Part shown: piece after piece, positions 9,368 through 21,900 of the stretch | How positions within the stretch are numbered: position 1 is the stretch's first letter | Layout: each line of letters begins with the position of its first letter | NCBI GenBank assembly: GCA_037179335.1 | Contig: JAKZHN010000002.1 | Location: 620,001 to 684,000 of the forward strand | Direction of reading: 5' to 3' | DNA: 64,000 bases | Source: Cyclaneusma minus | Lineage: Eukaryota > Ascomycota > Leotiomycetes > Marthamycetales > Marthamycetaceae | The notes under the pieces: model-generated | The model's input: the letters and a program-made list of their open reading frames with translations, nothing else | What the model was told of the DNA's origin: nothing | The model's database searches: none | Made by a program: the position numbers and the translations under genes

Positions 9368-12300
9368 TCAAGCTGCTTCATGCAGCACAACAGAATTCTC
9401 CGTATCGTCTTCCGTCTCAGTTTCCGTCTCTTCTCCCTCCTGCATTTCACTGACACTGCTTCCTCTCATCCGAAAATTCGGCCGGAAAGACGGTGTCGGT
9501 TTGGGAGTCTTCACGCTATGGCTCCGCTTGATGGGTTGTTGAAAACCACTTGCTCCATTAGGAACATTGATACTGATAGGGTTCAGCGAATGAACGCGTC
9601 TTGAGCCAGGAGCACCCTTATTCAATGCCATCACAAGGGGATCTTGTGCTATTTGACTTCGCTTTGATGGCAACCTTGACGCTGTCGTCCTGTTGGAGCT
9701 TAAGTTCGATGTTGTGCCAATCAACGTAGAGCTGCGCATGGAAGTGCCTTGGCCAGATGAAGCACGACCTGAGACACGCCTGAGGCTCATTGGATCTCGA
9801 GTTTTGGAGGCCATGGCAGCAGCTCGCGAGTGATCGATAATGCCGTCCATGATGCGGCGTTCCAGACTCTCTGCACGCGCTTCCATTGTCAACAACTCTT
9901 CTCGGCGCAGCTGCAAGGCAGTCTCAAGGCCAGAAACCTCGGCAGCAAGCCGACACTTCTTGTCATTCAGAGCATTTGTCTCGGCTTTGACGATGGTCAG
10001 ATCATGCTTCGATTGTTCGAGAGTCTCTTGCGCTCCGACGATCTCTGCCTCAACAGCCTCCCGTTGGGCAACACGCTTTTCCAAAGTTATGGACGCTTCA
10101 GCCGCTGCTTTTTCGATATCGTCATGATTTTGCGTGATGCGTTGTTGCTGTAGACTGACCAATTCCGTAACTCGGTCTTGGATCTCTTTGAGGGCGGCGA
10201 ATTGGGCGAAAGAATCCTCGGCTTTGTGGGTGTGATCGACGAGCTTGTCCAGTTTTTCGTGGAGTTCAGAGTGATCAGGTTTCTCGGGTGGAGGAAGCAT
10301 TGGAATTTCAACAGGCGGGATGGTAGATGGGATTTCGGCGATCTTGTCCTGTAAAGCTGTGACCGAATTCTTCGAGTGCTCATAATGCTCCTTAGAATGC
10401 TCATGGTGTTGTTCCACTGTCTGGAGAATGACCTTGAGAGACTCCAGAATTTCTGGATGAAACCCGGTAACATGTCCTTGGAGGCTTTCGATGTGGCTGA
10501 GAGCCTTTGCAACCTCTTCTCTTGTATGCTCATGCTGGGTTTGGTTCTCTGAGCGAGTGTCTTCGAGCTTGCCGAATGTATCTTCAACACGATTAAAGAC
10601 AGTCTTCGAACCCTCATCCAGTTTCTCGACCGAATCAGTCATGGTAGTTCCAAGGGTGTCGACTAGTAGCTTCAAGTCCTCTGCAATCACTTTGGATTCT
10701 TGAAGGGCAGCTGCAACTTCCGTGGCTCTCTCGTCTCCCGCCTTGTCACGGTCCTCGGCTGCGACCTGTGACTCGTCATACTTCTTGGAAAGAAACTGCG
10801 CGACTTCGTCGAGTTTCTCGTCTACTTTGTCCCAGGTCTTCTGAAACTGCTCATCGGACTCGAGCTTCGCTCCCACGACGCCGGCATGCGATTTCTCGAA
10901 CTCGGTCTTCACAGTTTCCGACAAGTCCTTCAAACTTTCTGCCATAGCCTCGTTATGACCAACGGCAGCCTCAATACCACCCAGAGACTTTTCAAGGTTT
11001 TCGATCCCTGTCGACTCATTATCGAGTTTTTCCTTGAGCGCATCCTTGAATTCCTCTAGAAAGGTCATGACCTCGTTGACTCGCTCGCCAACCCCAACAG
11101 TTTCTGCCTGCCTTTCTTCGAAAGCCTTGGTGTTAGACTCGGCATGGGTTTCGATTCTGGTCTTGAACTCCTTGATCATTTCTTCCAAGCTTCGCACATC
11201 ATCCTTTGAAGATAATGTCTTCAGGTCGTCTGAAAGCAAGTGATCGATCTGAGATTTGAACTCCAGACACATGGCTTCGATAGCCTGAACGTCCGCTTTT
11301 GTGACCACCTCTACACGCTCGGCGACTTGCATCGATTGCTCCTTCATAGCATCAATACTGACAACGATGTCCTTGACGAGGTCTGTGACCGTACTGACGT
11401 CCTCCTTCTTGGGAAATTCGTCAAACTGGAGGGCCAACTCCCCCATCACATCACGAGTTTCGCGTACCGCTAGCTCTATGCAATCCAGATGATCTTTCTT
11501 GGCCATCTGTTCTGGGTCGATCTCGTCAAGTCTAGCTTTCGTGTTTCGGAGGAGCGTTTCAAGGGCTTCGAGATCCTCTTTGCTAGTGCCGGCCTCAGTA
11601 TGGTCGTGTTCGCGGTCGTTCAGTTTCTCTAGTGACTCTTGCACGTCTCGAAGCGAAGCCTCTACCCCAGCGAAATCCTCTTTTGATAATGATCCCTCGG
11701 GAGCTTGAGAAGGAGGAGAACTCATGGACTCCATAGCTTCAACCTTGATGCGTAGCTGCGTTATCAGGATCTCAAGATGCTCGATGTCATTCCGCCTGAG
11801 AGCCTCGACGGGGACAATCGCGCCGTCATTGATAGAGGCTACCTCGCGATCTTCGCTGCTTTCTTCTCTGAGCCGGTCGATATCGGCTCTCACACCTTCC
11901 AGACCAGCTTTCAGTGTGTCCAAGATTTCGTAGTTAACGGTCATATCCACTGGCTTGTTACCGACCTTTTCGACCTCGAGCTTTAGACCGGAGATGCCAT
12001 CTTGAAGGGCTTCCAATATCTCGTCATTGCCAGACACAGAACTTTCATTGTTGGGGCGAGAAAGTTCCATTTCTGCACGCAAACTGCTGAATCCCGTCTG
12101 CAGAGCGTCAAGAAGCTCCTCCTTATCCGCCCCTACGCTTCCGCTCACAATCGAGGTCGTCATCATGTCCTTGAATGCCTCGAATTCGCCTTTGATAGCA
12201 TCCACTGATTCATTTGAGGCTTGGGCGATGAGGGCTTCCATATTCGACCGTAAGCTTTCGAGATTTTCGTTCATGGAGGCAAGCATTTCCTCTTGCTCCT

Positions 12301-14852
12301 CGATACCGGAGGCACGATCGACGTAACTTTCGATGTCTGCCCGTAATTTTTCCAAGCCATCCTTGGTGGCATCTAAGACCTGCTCCGTGTCTCGGCCATG
12401 CGCTGATACATTCTGCCTTGCTTCGTCGGAAACAGCTTCGAATCCTTCTCGAACAGCGTCCATGATCTCCTGCACTCGTCCCAGAACTTGGTCTCCATAT
12501 CCCACTATCGGTCCCGAAGTGTCTGCCAAGCAAGCCTGGACTGCTGAGAGGACCTCGTCTCTGGTCAGACTTCTGCTGGAGGGAACAAGACTCAGTTCCT
12601 CTCTCTTTGCGGCAAATTCAAAAGAGTTCAGACCCTCCTTGACAGCCTCGAGCACATCGTCCCTCATGACGTCCCTGTCTGGAAGGGGCGCGGGTTCTGC
12701 AGCGGGGAATTCGAACTCTTCGAGACACTCGCGAACAGCATCAAGAATTTCTTCGCGTGTGATACTCGCCTCAGTTTCGATTTTGGGTGGCGAGAAGTGT
12801 TTGAGCCCCTCTACAACGGCAGCAAAGACTTCCTCCCGGCTTGCACCCGGAGGTTCGTGGGCAGTCTCTTGTGGTAGATATTCTTGTATGCCCTCCTTGA
12901 GGCAAGCCAACAGTTCCTCTCTTTCAAGGCCGAAGTGCTGAACTTCGATGTCTGGTCTGTAATTCTCCCAAGCCTCTTTGACTGCTTCAACAACGTCGGA
13001 CCTATCTAGTGCAGGTTGAACAGGGTCGTTCTGGTGCTGCGGTATTTCCGACATGGCTGCCTTGACCGCGTTGTAAACATCCTGTTCATCCAAGGTACTT
13101 CGCGACACGGAAGATGAGGATGACTGCCGCCTATTTTCCCTGAGCACCCGATCCATATGCTCCTTAAGATCTTCTAAACCTTCTCTCACAATACTAGCCA
13201 CTCGCTCTTTCTCGTCGACATCGTCGGCTTCTCTGTTGCTACCCTGATCAAGTTTGCGACCTATTTCCCGTCCCATTCCCAGCACCTCACCCCTCAGTTC
13301 ACGTACCAAGGCCTTGACTTCTGCAGTGAGCCCACCGCCCTGGGACACGCTATCTTTGACGGTATGAAGCAGCTTCAGGAAATCCTCATTCAAGACGCCG
13401 GCGGTACGCGTTTCAGACATGCTTCGGTTGGCACCATTCGCGTTAGATGCAAGGAGGCTCTCGACCCGGCTGACCATTGAGCCTAACCCTGAGGATTCAT
13501 CGATGGCGAGATTTCGGCTACGGCCTTCCCTTCCCTCTTCCACTTCTCGGAGTATTAGAGCCTGAGACCCGGAATATTCTTTCAGAACGCTTTCGAGATG
13601 GTCTAATTTCTTTGAAGTCGAAGCACCATCTTCGGCAAGACTGTTGGCTAGGTCGTTTAAGCGCTGTACTAGGAGATCCTGACCTTCCTTGGTCCCCATG
13701 TCCCTAAGAATCTTCTCCAATAGGGCAATATTCGCTGGGCTCTCCACACTGTAGCCCAGTGGACTCGCCGCCGACTCGCGATCTAATGATGCCGAGAAAC
13801 AACTTGGGCTCGGGAAACGGGGTAATGTGAAGTTCTTGGTCTCTCTAGAGCCGGGCGAGTTGTGTGGTTTGTTGTCAAGTAGAAGTCCTCCATTACCGTA
13901 GAGGGTACTGGAGGAACGCGAGCTCGATTCAGACAAACCATTCACGAGCTCACGGAGACTCTTCCGGATGTCCTCGTCTCTAGCATTCGTTGCTTCTTTG
14001 AGACTAAGCAAGTCGGTGGCATTGTCCTTGCTGCGGCGGCTCAGCTGAGCCATTTCCCTCTGCAAGTTTGTAGCAATGCCTGTCAGGCTGAGAATCTGCG
14101 TCGAGATTCCATCAAAAGATTGCGACGATCGTACAACTGCATTAGACCCATTTGTAACATCCGTCAGAGCCTGATCATTGTCTCTGCTGGGTGTATCCCG
14201 AAGGGCTTGCATGACCGCAGACCGTGGAGGCGAGTTCTCGCCCCAGATGCTCTGCGAAAGATGAAGGAGGGAGGGTCGTACGGACAGTGTATTACGACTG
14301 GAAGGTGTTGGAGTGGTCGGCCGGTCGGAGGCCTTTTCGGGAGATTTTGACTCAAATCCGGCGTCTTTCGGTGTGAGTGGTGGGGATTCGCTGTTCTCCT
14401 TTTTTTCTGGAGACTTCGGCGGAGGAGGCATAGAGGCACCTTCGATCTCGAACTTCCTCTCGAGGACATTCCCGGTCGACTGCATGCGTTTGTGAGGAGT
14501 ACCCTTCATGAGCAACCTCTCGGGCGAGAACTCCGGTCGCTTGGGCGGGGGAGAGTTGATGATGTAGTCGTTTTCTCGAGCCTTTTGTGTCAAGGCAGCA
14601 TGTGCATTTGCGATGGCGCTCGATGTACCGGACCTCGACGTAGCAACCTTGGGCGACGAAGGATTCAAAGGTAGAGGAGGAGGCGCTCGTTCAGGATCTG
14701 ATGAATCCCACCTATTCGGCTTATTAGCAAGCTTGAAGTAGTGAATTTGATGGAGAATCGACTCACATGGGAACCAGCGCTCGGCCATGGTCAGCGGAGG
14801 CCGAATGCTGGTGTCTCAGCTCGCGCGAATCCCTCCTATCGGTGGAAGACAT
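9368..14852 (-). CDS. Giant coiled-coil protein with tandem helical repeats
   Basis: Predicted 1809 residues in two exons, 14852-14767 and 14711-9368. The 55-bp intron (donor GTGAGT, branch TGCTAAT, acceptor TAG) joins A-L-V-P-M to W-D-S-S-D-P-E, so the true start is the ATG at 14852. A start at 14788 would translate the intron. The N-terminal ~330 residues are Pro/Ser-rich and disordered. Residues about 560-1000 hold repeated ~35-residue helical units with the core (R/D)-(E/D)-(E/D)-(V/I/L)-L-x-A-V-(K/R)-E-G-L. Residues 1000-1680 are continuous acidic coiled coil. The Ser/Thr/Arg-rich tail ends in an E-T-E-T-E-T-E-D-D cluster. No ATPase motif is present. Similar fungal proteins are, from memory, often labelled chromosome-segregation-ATPase-like on coiled-coil content alone. 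A scaffold or cytoskeletal role is only an inference. Confidence 0.85.
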
Positions 14853-15925
14853 AGCAACGGGAAGAATGTAGCTATGTCGCGAGAATGCTGGTCGTCCAGG
14901 AAGGCATGAACTAGAGAGAGCTATGTCTGTTTACCGTGACCTGCGATAGGTATGTAATAAGAGGGCAATTGTGCGCGATATGTTGTTGGTGTCCAGCGTT
15001 TGTTTACTTTGCCTGCGTGCAGCCGAGGCCGTAGCGGCTGTTTCCCCAGCGATCACACGACGCCGCTATCATTACATGTAGCCACTTATACAGTACTAGC
15101 GCATAAAATGTCGAATATGGTTTCTCTGAATATCGATTACCTTGCGGAGCCCTGTGATCCATCTCTTCGATAATTGAATAGTCATGAATGTTACTTCACC
15201 AAGCTGTGGATTGGCCCTCATGGTTGGAGCTCTTCATGATACTCTTGTTTGCTTCCAAGTGGTTCCAATCACTTTGTTTATTCAAAGATTCACTTTATTT
15301 CCCAATCATTTGGGCCATCCTTGACCATGTGTTTGGCTCGTGTTTGGTATACCGGCCACCTGGGATCTCGGTCCACGGCTCGTCCTACCTGACTTCCATT
15401 CATGTTGTGCTGGACGTCTCTCCAAAATGCTTTCCACTCCATCTATAGCTTTCTAATTTCTACCTACTTGATTCATAGAAATAAAGTTTTCCACCTCTGC
15501 CAGCCCAAGTAACGCAGATTGACTGCTGCATCAATTGACTTTGCGCACAGGAGATCTCGTCTTCCGCATACTGGCTTACCTCAGCAGTGACTTCATCGGT
15601 ACAGCATTTGACAATCCCATAAACTCGGCCCCTCGCGAACAAAGTCCGATGCATTTTTCTTGGCAGACCCTCCACCACACCTAACTTCTATCCTTTTCTA
15701 CCTCCGGAGCGAAGACTCCAAACGTGCTCCGCGCCCATTCTGACACTGCTGTCCCCCGAACCCTATCGTAGTGTGAATAGCCTGTCGAAGCTTCAGCATA
15801 GCTGTGGCGTGCCATGAAGACGGCCAATTGCCCCCTTCCCCACGCATGACCACCATCCCGAAGCCAATCCCGCGAACGGTCGGCGCCATGACCTGACTTG
15901 CCAGCCCTTCTGAAGTCACGGCCAG
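14853..15925. other. Divergent promoter region
   Basis: 1.07 kb between the start codons of the coiled-coil gene (-) and the histidine-kinase gene (+). No coding potential was recognised. One TACATGTA palindrome lies at 15073-15080. It probably contains both promoters. Confidence 0.5.
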
Positions 15926-18900
15926 ATGGAGAACGGGACCGCTCCAGAGGGCCGCCTGCACCCGCCGCCTCGACTCCTGGAGCGGCTGCAGCAGATTGCG
16001 GGTTATGTATGGGACGTGTCTCAGCCGCTCGTACACTCGAGCTACGACAACTGGTCTGCCTCTCCATATCCTGCCATATTGCTGTATGCTGACTTCGGAG
16101 CAGGCACGTCTGGGGCTTCAAGATCGACGAGGAGAAGGGAAAAGGCCATCCAACAACACAGTCTGCGAACCTTGCCTCTAGACCCGCCGCCGCTGCCTAT
16201 CGTACCTTCGGCCCCGCTGAAAGCAAAGAGGCCGCCAAGTCCTATGCGGGAAGCCAGGAGCCAGGAGCCAAACAAGATGTGCCAGAGCTGCGCAAAGGGG
16301 TGCTTGCGCGAGTCTCGCTGCAAGGTCTGCGCGAGGAGCGCGCTTATCACATTTGCACCAGCCTTGTCAGGTCGAATGACCCCCAAGCTGAGCATATTGT
16401 GAAGCCCTTGGAGTTCTTGCGGATTCCGGCCCAGCAGGCGGACAAAGTTTCGCTGGTCGTCTCGATATTCGAGCACCCTGGTCCCAATTACTTGGGAAAC
16501 CTCATCGACTTTGGTCCAGCGTGGTACGCCGCTGATTTGAGAAAGGACGATCCCCTGACTACACAAAATCATGTGTTTGGGGCCCGCGAAGAAACCGAGA
16601 TACCTACCTTCCTGGACTTTGCCATCGGCGCCGTTGAGTGTCTTGGAATTTTGCACCACGGACAGCGCGTTGTCCATGGCGAGATTCGGGGTGATGCTTT
16701 CCACTTCAATAAACATACAGGGAAAGTGAAACTCTTGAATCTTGGGAGCGGGCTTCGGACCTTCGAACATGGACTTACCTCTAGTGGGTGGAGTAGCCTC
16801 TCAAAAGAGCTTGGCGCCAAAACGAAACTTGCATATATCAGCCCTGAGCAGACTGGTCGGATGCCAGCGGAACCGGACTCTCGTACGGATATTTATTCTT
16901 TAGGAATACTTTTCTGGACTATTTTGACCCAAAAGCCGGTCTTTGACGGTCAGACCCCCATGGACATCATTCAAGGTGTCCTGGGCCGACGGATACCGCC
17001 CGTCTCTGCAATTCGACCAGACTGCCCCGAGTCAATAAGCCGAATCATTCAGAAAATGACGGCCCGCAAGTACGTTCGAGAACAAACCCCATTTCCACAT
17101 TTGCGTTGTTTGAGGAGCTGGGAGCTCAGGGGCGGGCACCCTTATCACCCTAAAGCCATATTTACTTCTGGTCTGATGTCGTTGCAACCAGCTTTCTGTT
17201 TGGATCCTTGGATACTTGGATCGCTTGTAGCTATTGAGACTGACATGAGTATTTGGACCGTCTCCGTTCAGTTGAGATGGTTAAAGTACTTCCAAAAAGT
17301 TTCACTTATTCAAGCCAATCTGGGTCTTTGAGTGGGTTCAGAAGATCCAAAGTATTGGCCGCAGTCTCATATTCCCATCACCAGCATATCCCGCCCTCGT
17401 GACTGCTCCCGACTCCTTGAGACACGGTCTGAAATAACTGCTAACGTGTCACATAGTGTTGCCGAGCGTTACCAATCAGTACGGGGGCTGTCTTTTGACC
17501 TTACTCATATCCAAAAGCTCCTCGGCGATGGAGATCTGGATGGGCTTGAAAATTGGAAAATTGCCACAAAAGATGTCTCCTCCTTTTTCTTTCTCCCGAA
17601 TAACATGGTTGGCCGCGACAAAGAAAGAGAAGAAGTGATAAGCGTTCTAGAGCGTGTAGCTCGACACCATCCAACCTCATCAAATTTTGCGTCCAGCAGT
17701 CTCTCGAGCGGCTCGAGCGGCTCGAGCTTCTCAGCTGACAATCAGGATAACGCCTCCAGTGACGGCACCAGCTCAGTCGAAGCAGGCGAACGGAAGCTTT
17801 CTAAAGCGGCTGCTACCCATCTACCTCTTTCAGGTTCGTTATATTCCCAGGTGACCCCGCCGCTATCTGCCCCTCTGCATTCCTATGTTGTGTTAAGTCT
17901 TCGCAACCATCATTTGCCGCTATTTCAAATTATTCGTAGCTCTCGTTTGACTTCGGATGATCCATCTGGATAGTTTCCGAGGATTGATCCTTGTCTGATC
18001 GTGTGGGCGGCTCGTGACTTTAATTCCTCACAAACTCGGATTGCCCCCTACTTTCCAGACTGGGCTTCGATCACGTGGACTCTCTCCAGTGCGTCTCTAA
18101 TATCTTCATGTAGCTTCGAATTCGCAACAAAGCTCCTACGGTAGCCAAGTATCTGTCCATTCGGCATCGAACAGATGGGAAAACAATTCAATGTTCTCGG
18201 GAATAGGGGCCTCTTTGCTAGAGGGAGGTAAAGGATCAAGTGACGGAGCAGGAAGCCTCACCAAGCGTCAGAACAGTCAAAAATTTCGCCGAAAAGGCCG
18301 TTGCGAGATCGTTAGTATTTCAGGAGCTGCTGGGCTGGGCAAATCATGCCTCGTCCAGTCAGTTCAAGTTGAAGCAAGGCGCCGGGGATACTTTGCGAGT
18401 AGCAAATTTGACTCCGCGCGGGGATCAAACGCCCCCTTCGAACCTTTACTTAAGCTGTTGGGTAGCCTGTTTCGCCAGCTTTACTCTGAAGCAGATACTG
18501 ACCCCCAGCTTCTTCGAACCATTACACACTTCGTAAGACCGGCATGGCCCATGCTACACCGTATACTGGGTCTCCCCGAATTTCTCGTTCGCTTACCTAC
18601 CCCTCAAGGCAAGGCCTCCCCTGGACAACCGCTACGAGCCTACAATATGAGTATCCGTATGGAAATGAGATCCGACACATCAGCTGCAAGTTCGCATTCG
18701 CAACCTGGCTCATACAACAGTTCGGCCATGGGATCACAAAGCAGCCAAGATTTTCTGCTGACGGGTTCAACAACCAAATCAACGCGTTTGATCAACATAT
18801 TCCTAGACGTCCTGCGGGTTTTTGCGCAGAACAAATTCATATGTCTCTGCCTGGACGACTTACAATTTGCCGACGAAGAGTCCCTGGAATTGCTCTCACA

Positions 18901-21900
18901 ATTGATAGCTGCAAAAATGCGAATTGTGTAAGTCATACTCCAGTCTTTCCTTCGGAGGCAGGCTCACAGGTCTGCGTGGACCGGATTGTGATTACACCTT
19001 CTCCTGTACTCTGGTTTGATCCACCATGTGCAACGCGGAGTCTGCAAATCGTTCCAACTTTTATTACAACCTTTGTTGTTTGTAGCAGTTCAAGTAGTCC
19101 TAGTCATAGTTGTGTATTGGACAAGCTAGCAACAGAGCCAGTTTTTCTGAGCAAGAATATGACTCTTTCCACGAAATTTGGCGGAGGTTATTTTACGCTT
19201 ACTGACTTCTGCGTGCATAGCATTATAATCACTTACAGGCCTCATGAGATGTTGCCGGCAAAACTTCGAGCCTTGCTAGAACCTAGCGACACACAAGGTA
19301 TCCGTGGGCTCGCCTAAATTCCCGAGTCGACTGTCTAATTTGCTAATGTATCTGTTCTAGGATTCTCAAAGAAAGACAGCTTGCGTATCACTCAAATAAC
19401 TCTCGCTCCCCTGGCCGAGGGCGATGTTATAGCCTACATTGCATCGACATTGTCCAGACCTCAACATGAAGTTACGCCTCTGGCCCTCGTGGTGCAAGCC
19501 AAGACGGCGGGTAATCCATTCTACATCAGAGAGATGCTGGATGCTTGTCATCGGAAATCGTCATTGTTCTACGACTACACGGAAAACCGCTGGAATTTTG
19601 ACCTTGATATGATTTTCAAGCAATTTTCTTCCGACCAGTACCAGGATCTCCTCGACAGCGACTTCGTTGCAAAAAGACTCGAGGAGCTGCCGTCAGTGAC
19701 ACGAGAAATCTTGGCCTGGGCTTCTTTGATCGGCACCTCATTTTCATTTGCATTGATTCGGAACTTACTCATTGCTACCGCAGGATTTGATCATGTTGAC
19801 AACAAACCTCCCAGCAAACAGGTTGGATCCGTCGAGGGCCTCCAAGCTGCCATTGAAGCCTTTATAATTGTCCCCACCGAGAGAGACGACGAATTTTCTT
19901 GGACCCACGATCGGTATATTGCAGCATCCCAGCGTTTCGCCGATTCCAACAGGGCCGAAAGACACTATGTTATTGCACAGACCTTGATGAAACAATATAT
20001 GTCCGATGAAAGCCTCCATCAGTCTATGGCTTCTCATATCTGCGAAGCTAAGACCGTTATAAAAGAGCGCGACATCCATCGACAGTCCTTCAGGAAGGTG
20101 AATACTTTCACATCTCTTATGATCCTATCTGTGTGTTGCATCTGATTGATTTGGGCTGTACCCGATTACCTGGATCGCGTCTAATCACTCCGGTTGTATT
20201 GAATTACTTGGCAGAATGGCATTCCGATCGATTTGATGTGTAGAATTTGGAGGAAACACCGCTAATGTTCTCAAGGTCCTAATTCAGAGTGCTCAGTCTG
20301 CTGCCGAAAGCGGTGCCAGACCAACCGCAGCCAAGTTTTACGCCAATTGTCTGTATATGCTCCAGGATAATCCTTGGGATGATGGCGCAGAAGACGTCTA
20401 TTACGATGAAACACTGCAGCTATTTACTCGTGCGGCCGAGTTCAATACTCGCATGGGTCGCTACGACGAGGCTCTGGAGCTCATTCTGACGGTGCTCAAC
20501 AAAGCAAAGTCTCCCGTCGACGCAGCCCCCGCGTGGATATTAAAGTCAAGGCTGTTTACTCAGCGTGGTGACCCACAGGCAGCTTTTCGTACTCTGTACA
20601 GATGTCTCGAGACACTGGGCATCAAACTCCACGAGAGCATGACCTATGAAGCCTGTGACGCCGAATTTGAAAGACTCACGACGAAGATCCAGCGACTAGA
20701 AAAAGCTGATATTGTTTCAGCACGATCGACAGAACCAAATGTGGCCGTTGTTGGTGCCGTTTTCGTTGAAATTTGCAGTGCAGCATTCTGGTCTGATGCG
20801 CTTGGTTTCTTCCATATGACCTTGGTCATGGTGAACAAGCATCTTTCGTCTGGCAGCTTTCCGCAATCTGCCATGGCATTTCTTTATCTGGCTATGATAT
20901 CGATCTCCAGATTCAACATGATCTCCTTTGCGAATGAGATGGGGTCTCTTACCCTCGGCTTGCTGGAACGTTGGGGGGATGCGAACGCCAACGCGATATA
21001 CTCATTCGCGGTGGGGCATATCCAACACCCTTCTTCGGCTTTTACATTACAGATGGAAAGTTCCCTCGAGGAAACAATACAGACCGGCGACAAAGCGTCC
21101 ATACTTTTGACCTTTGGTCTCGTGGCGCAACTCAGGTTTTTCAGTTCCGAGCATCTGTCGGATTTGGAAATGTTCGCAAACTACGGGCCGGAAGAGATAC
21201 CGGAATGGCAAAAGGATACGCGCGGTGGAACAATGATTATTGCAGTTCGACAGTTGTGCCGTGCTTTACAAGGCAAAACTCAGATATCCCCAGAATCAGA
21301 GACGGTTTTCAATGACGAACTTCACGATAAACATGCCTACCTCCAATGGATCAAATCGACAGTGCATAACGGCGATCGATCCATATTTTTCTACGAGGGT
21401 CTCGAGCTTCCCGCGTTGTTTCTGTTTGGAAAACTTTCCAAAGCCGTCGAAATAGGGGCTGCCTGCCTTCACAAAGTGGATCTTGTCTGGTCTTCAAGGT
21501 TGACACGATTCGTCATCTTTTTCTACGGTTTGGCCCTGGCGGGACAGACCTGGGCAAAGCTCGAGGACCCTAAAATCCCACAGGCTGACGGGCAGCATGT
21601 TAGCACTGAAAAGCCCAGCCTGGTCACAGAGACTATTGCTCAACTGAGAGTGCTACTGAAGAAAATATTGGATTGGTCGGTTGTTTGTGATGTCAATTAT
21701 CTCTCTTTGTCGAAGATCCTGGAAGCCCAGATCGCAGAGCTACAAGGCCTCGATGGTGTGGCGCTTCGGATGTATGAAGATGCTCTGGATCATGCTTCAG
21801 CACACAGCTTTTTGTTCGAAGAGGCGTTGGGCAACTACCTTCTGGCTGGGTTTTTCCTTAGGAAGGGTGCTCGACGACCGGCAAAGGCAGCCCTGAAAGA

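Noticed and set aside
9368..14788. Start of the coiled-coil protein at 14788
   Set aside because: That frame translates a 55-bp intron with canonical donor, branch and acceptor. Splicing to the ATG at 14852 keeps phase and gives a continuous sequence.
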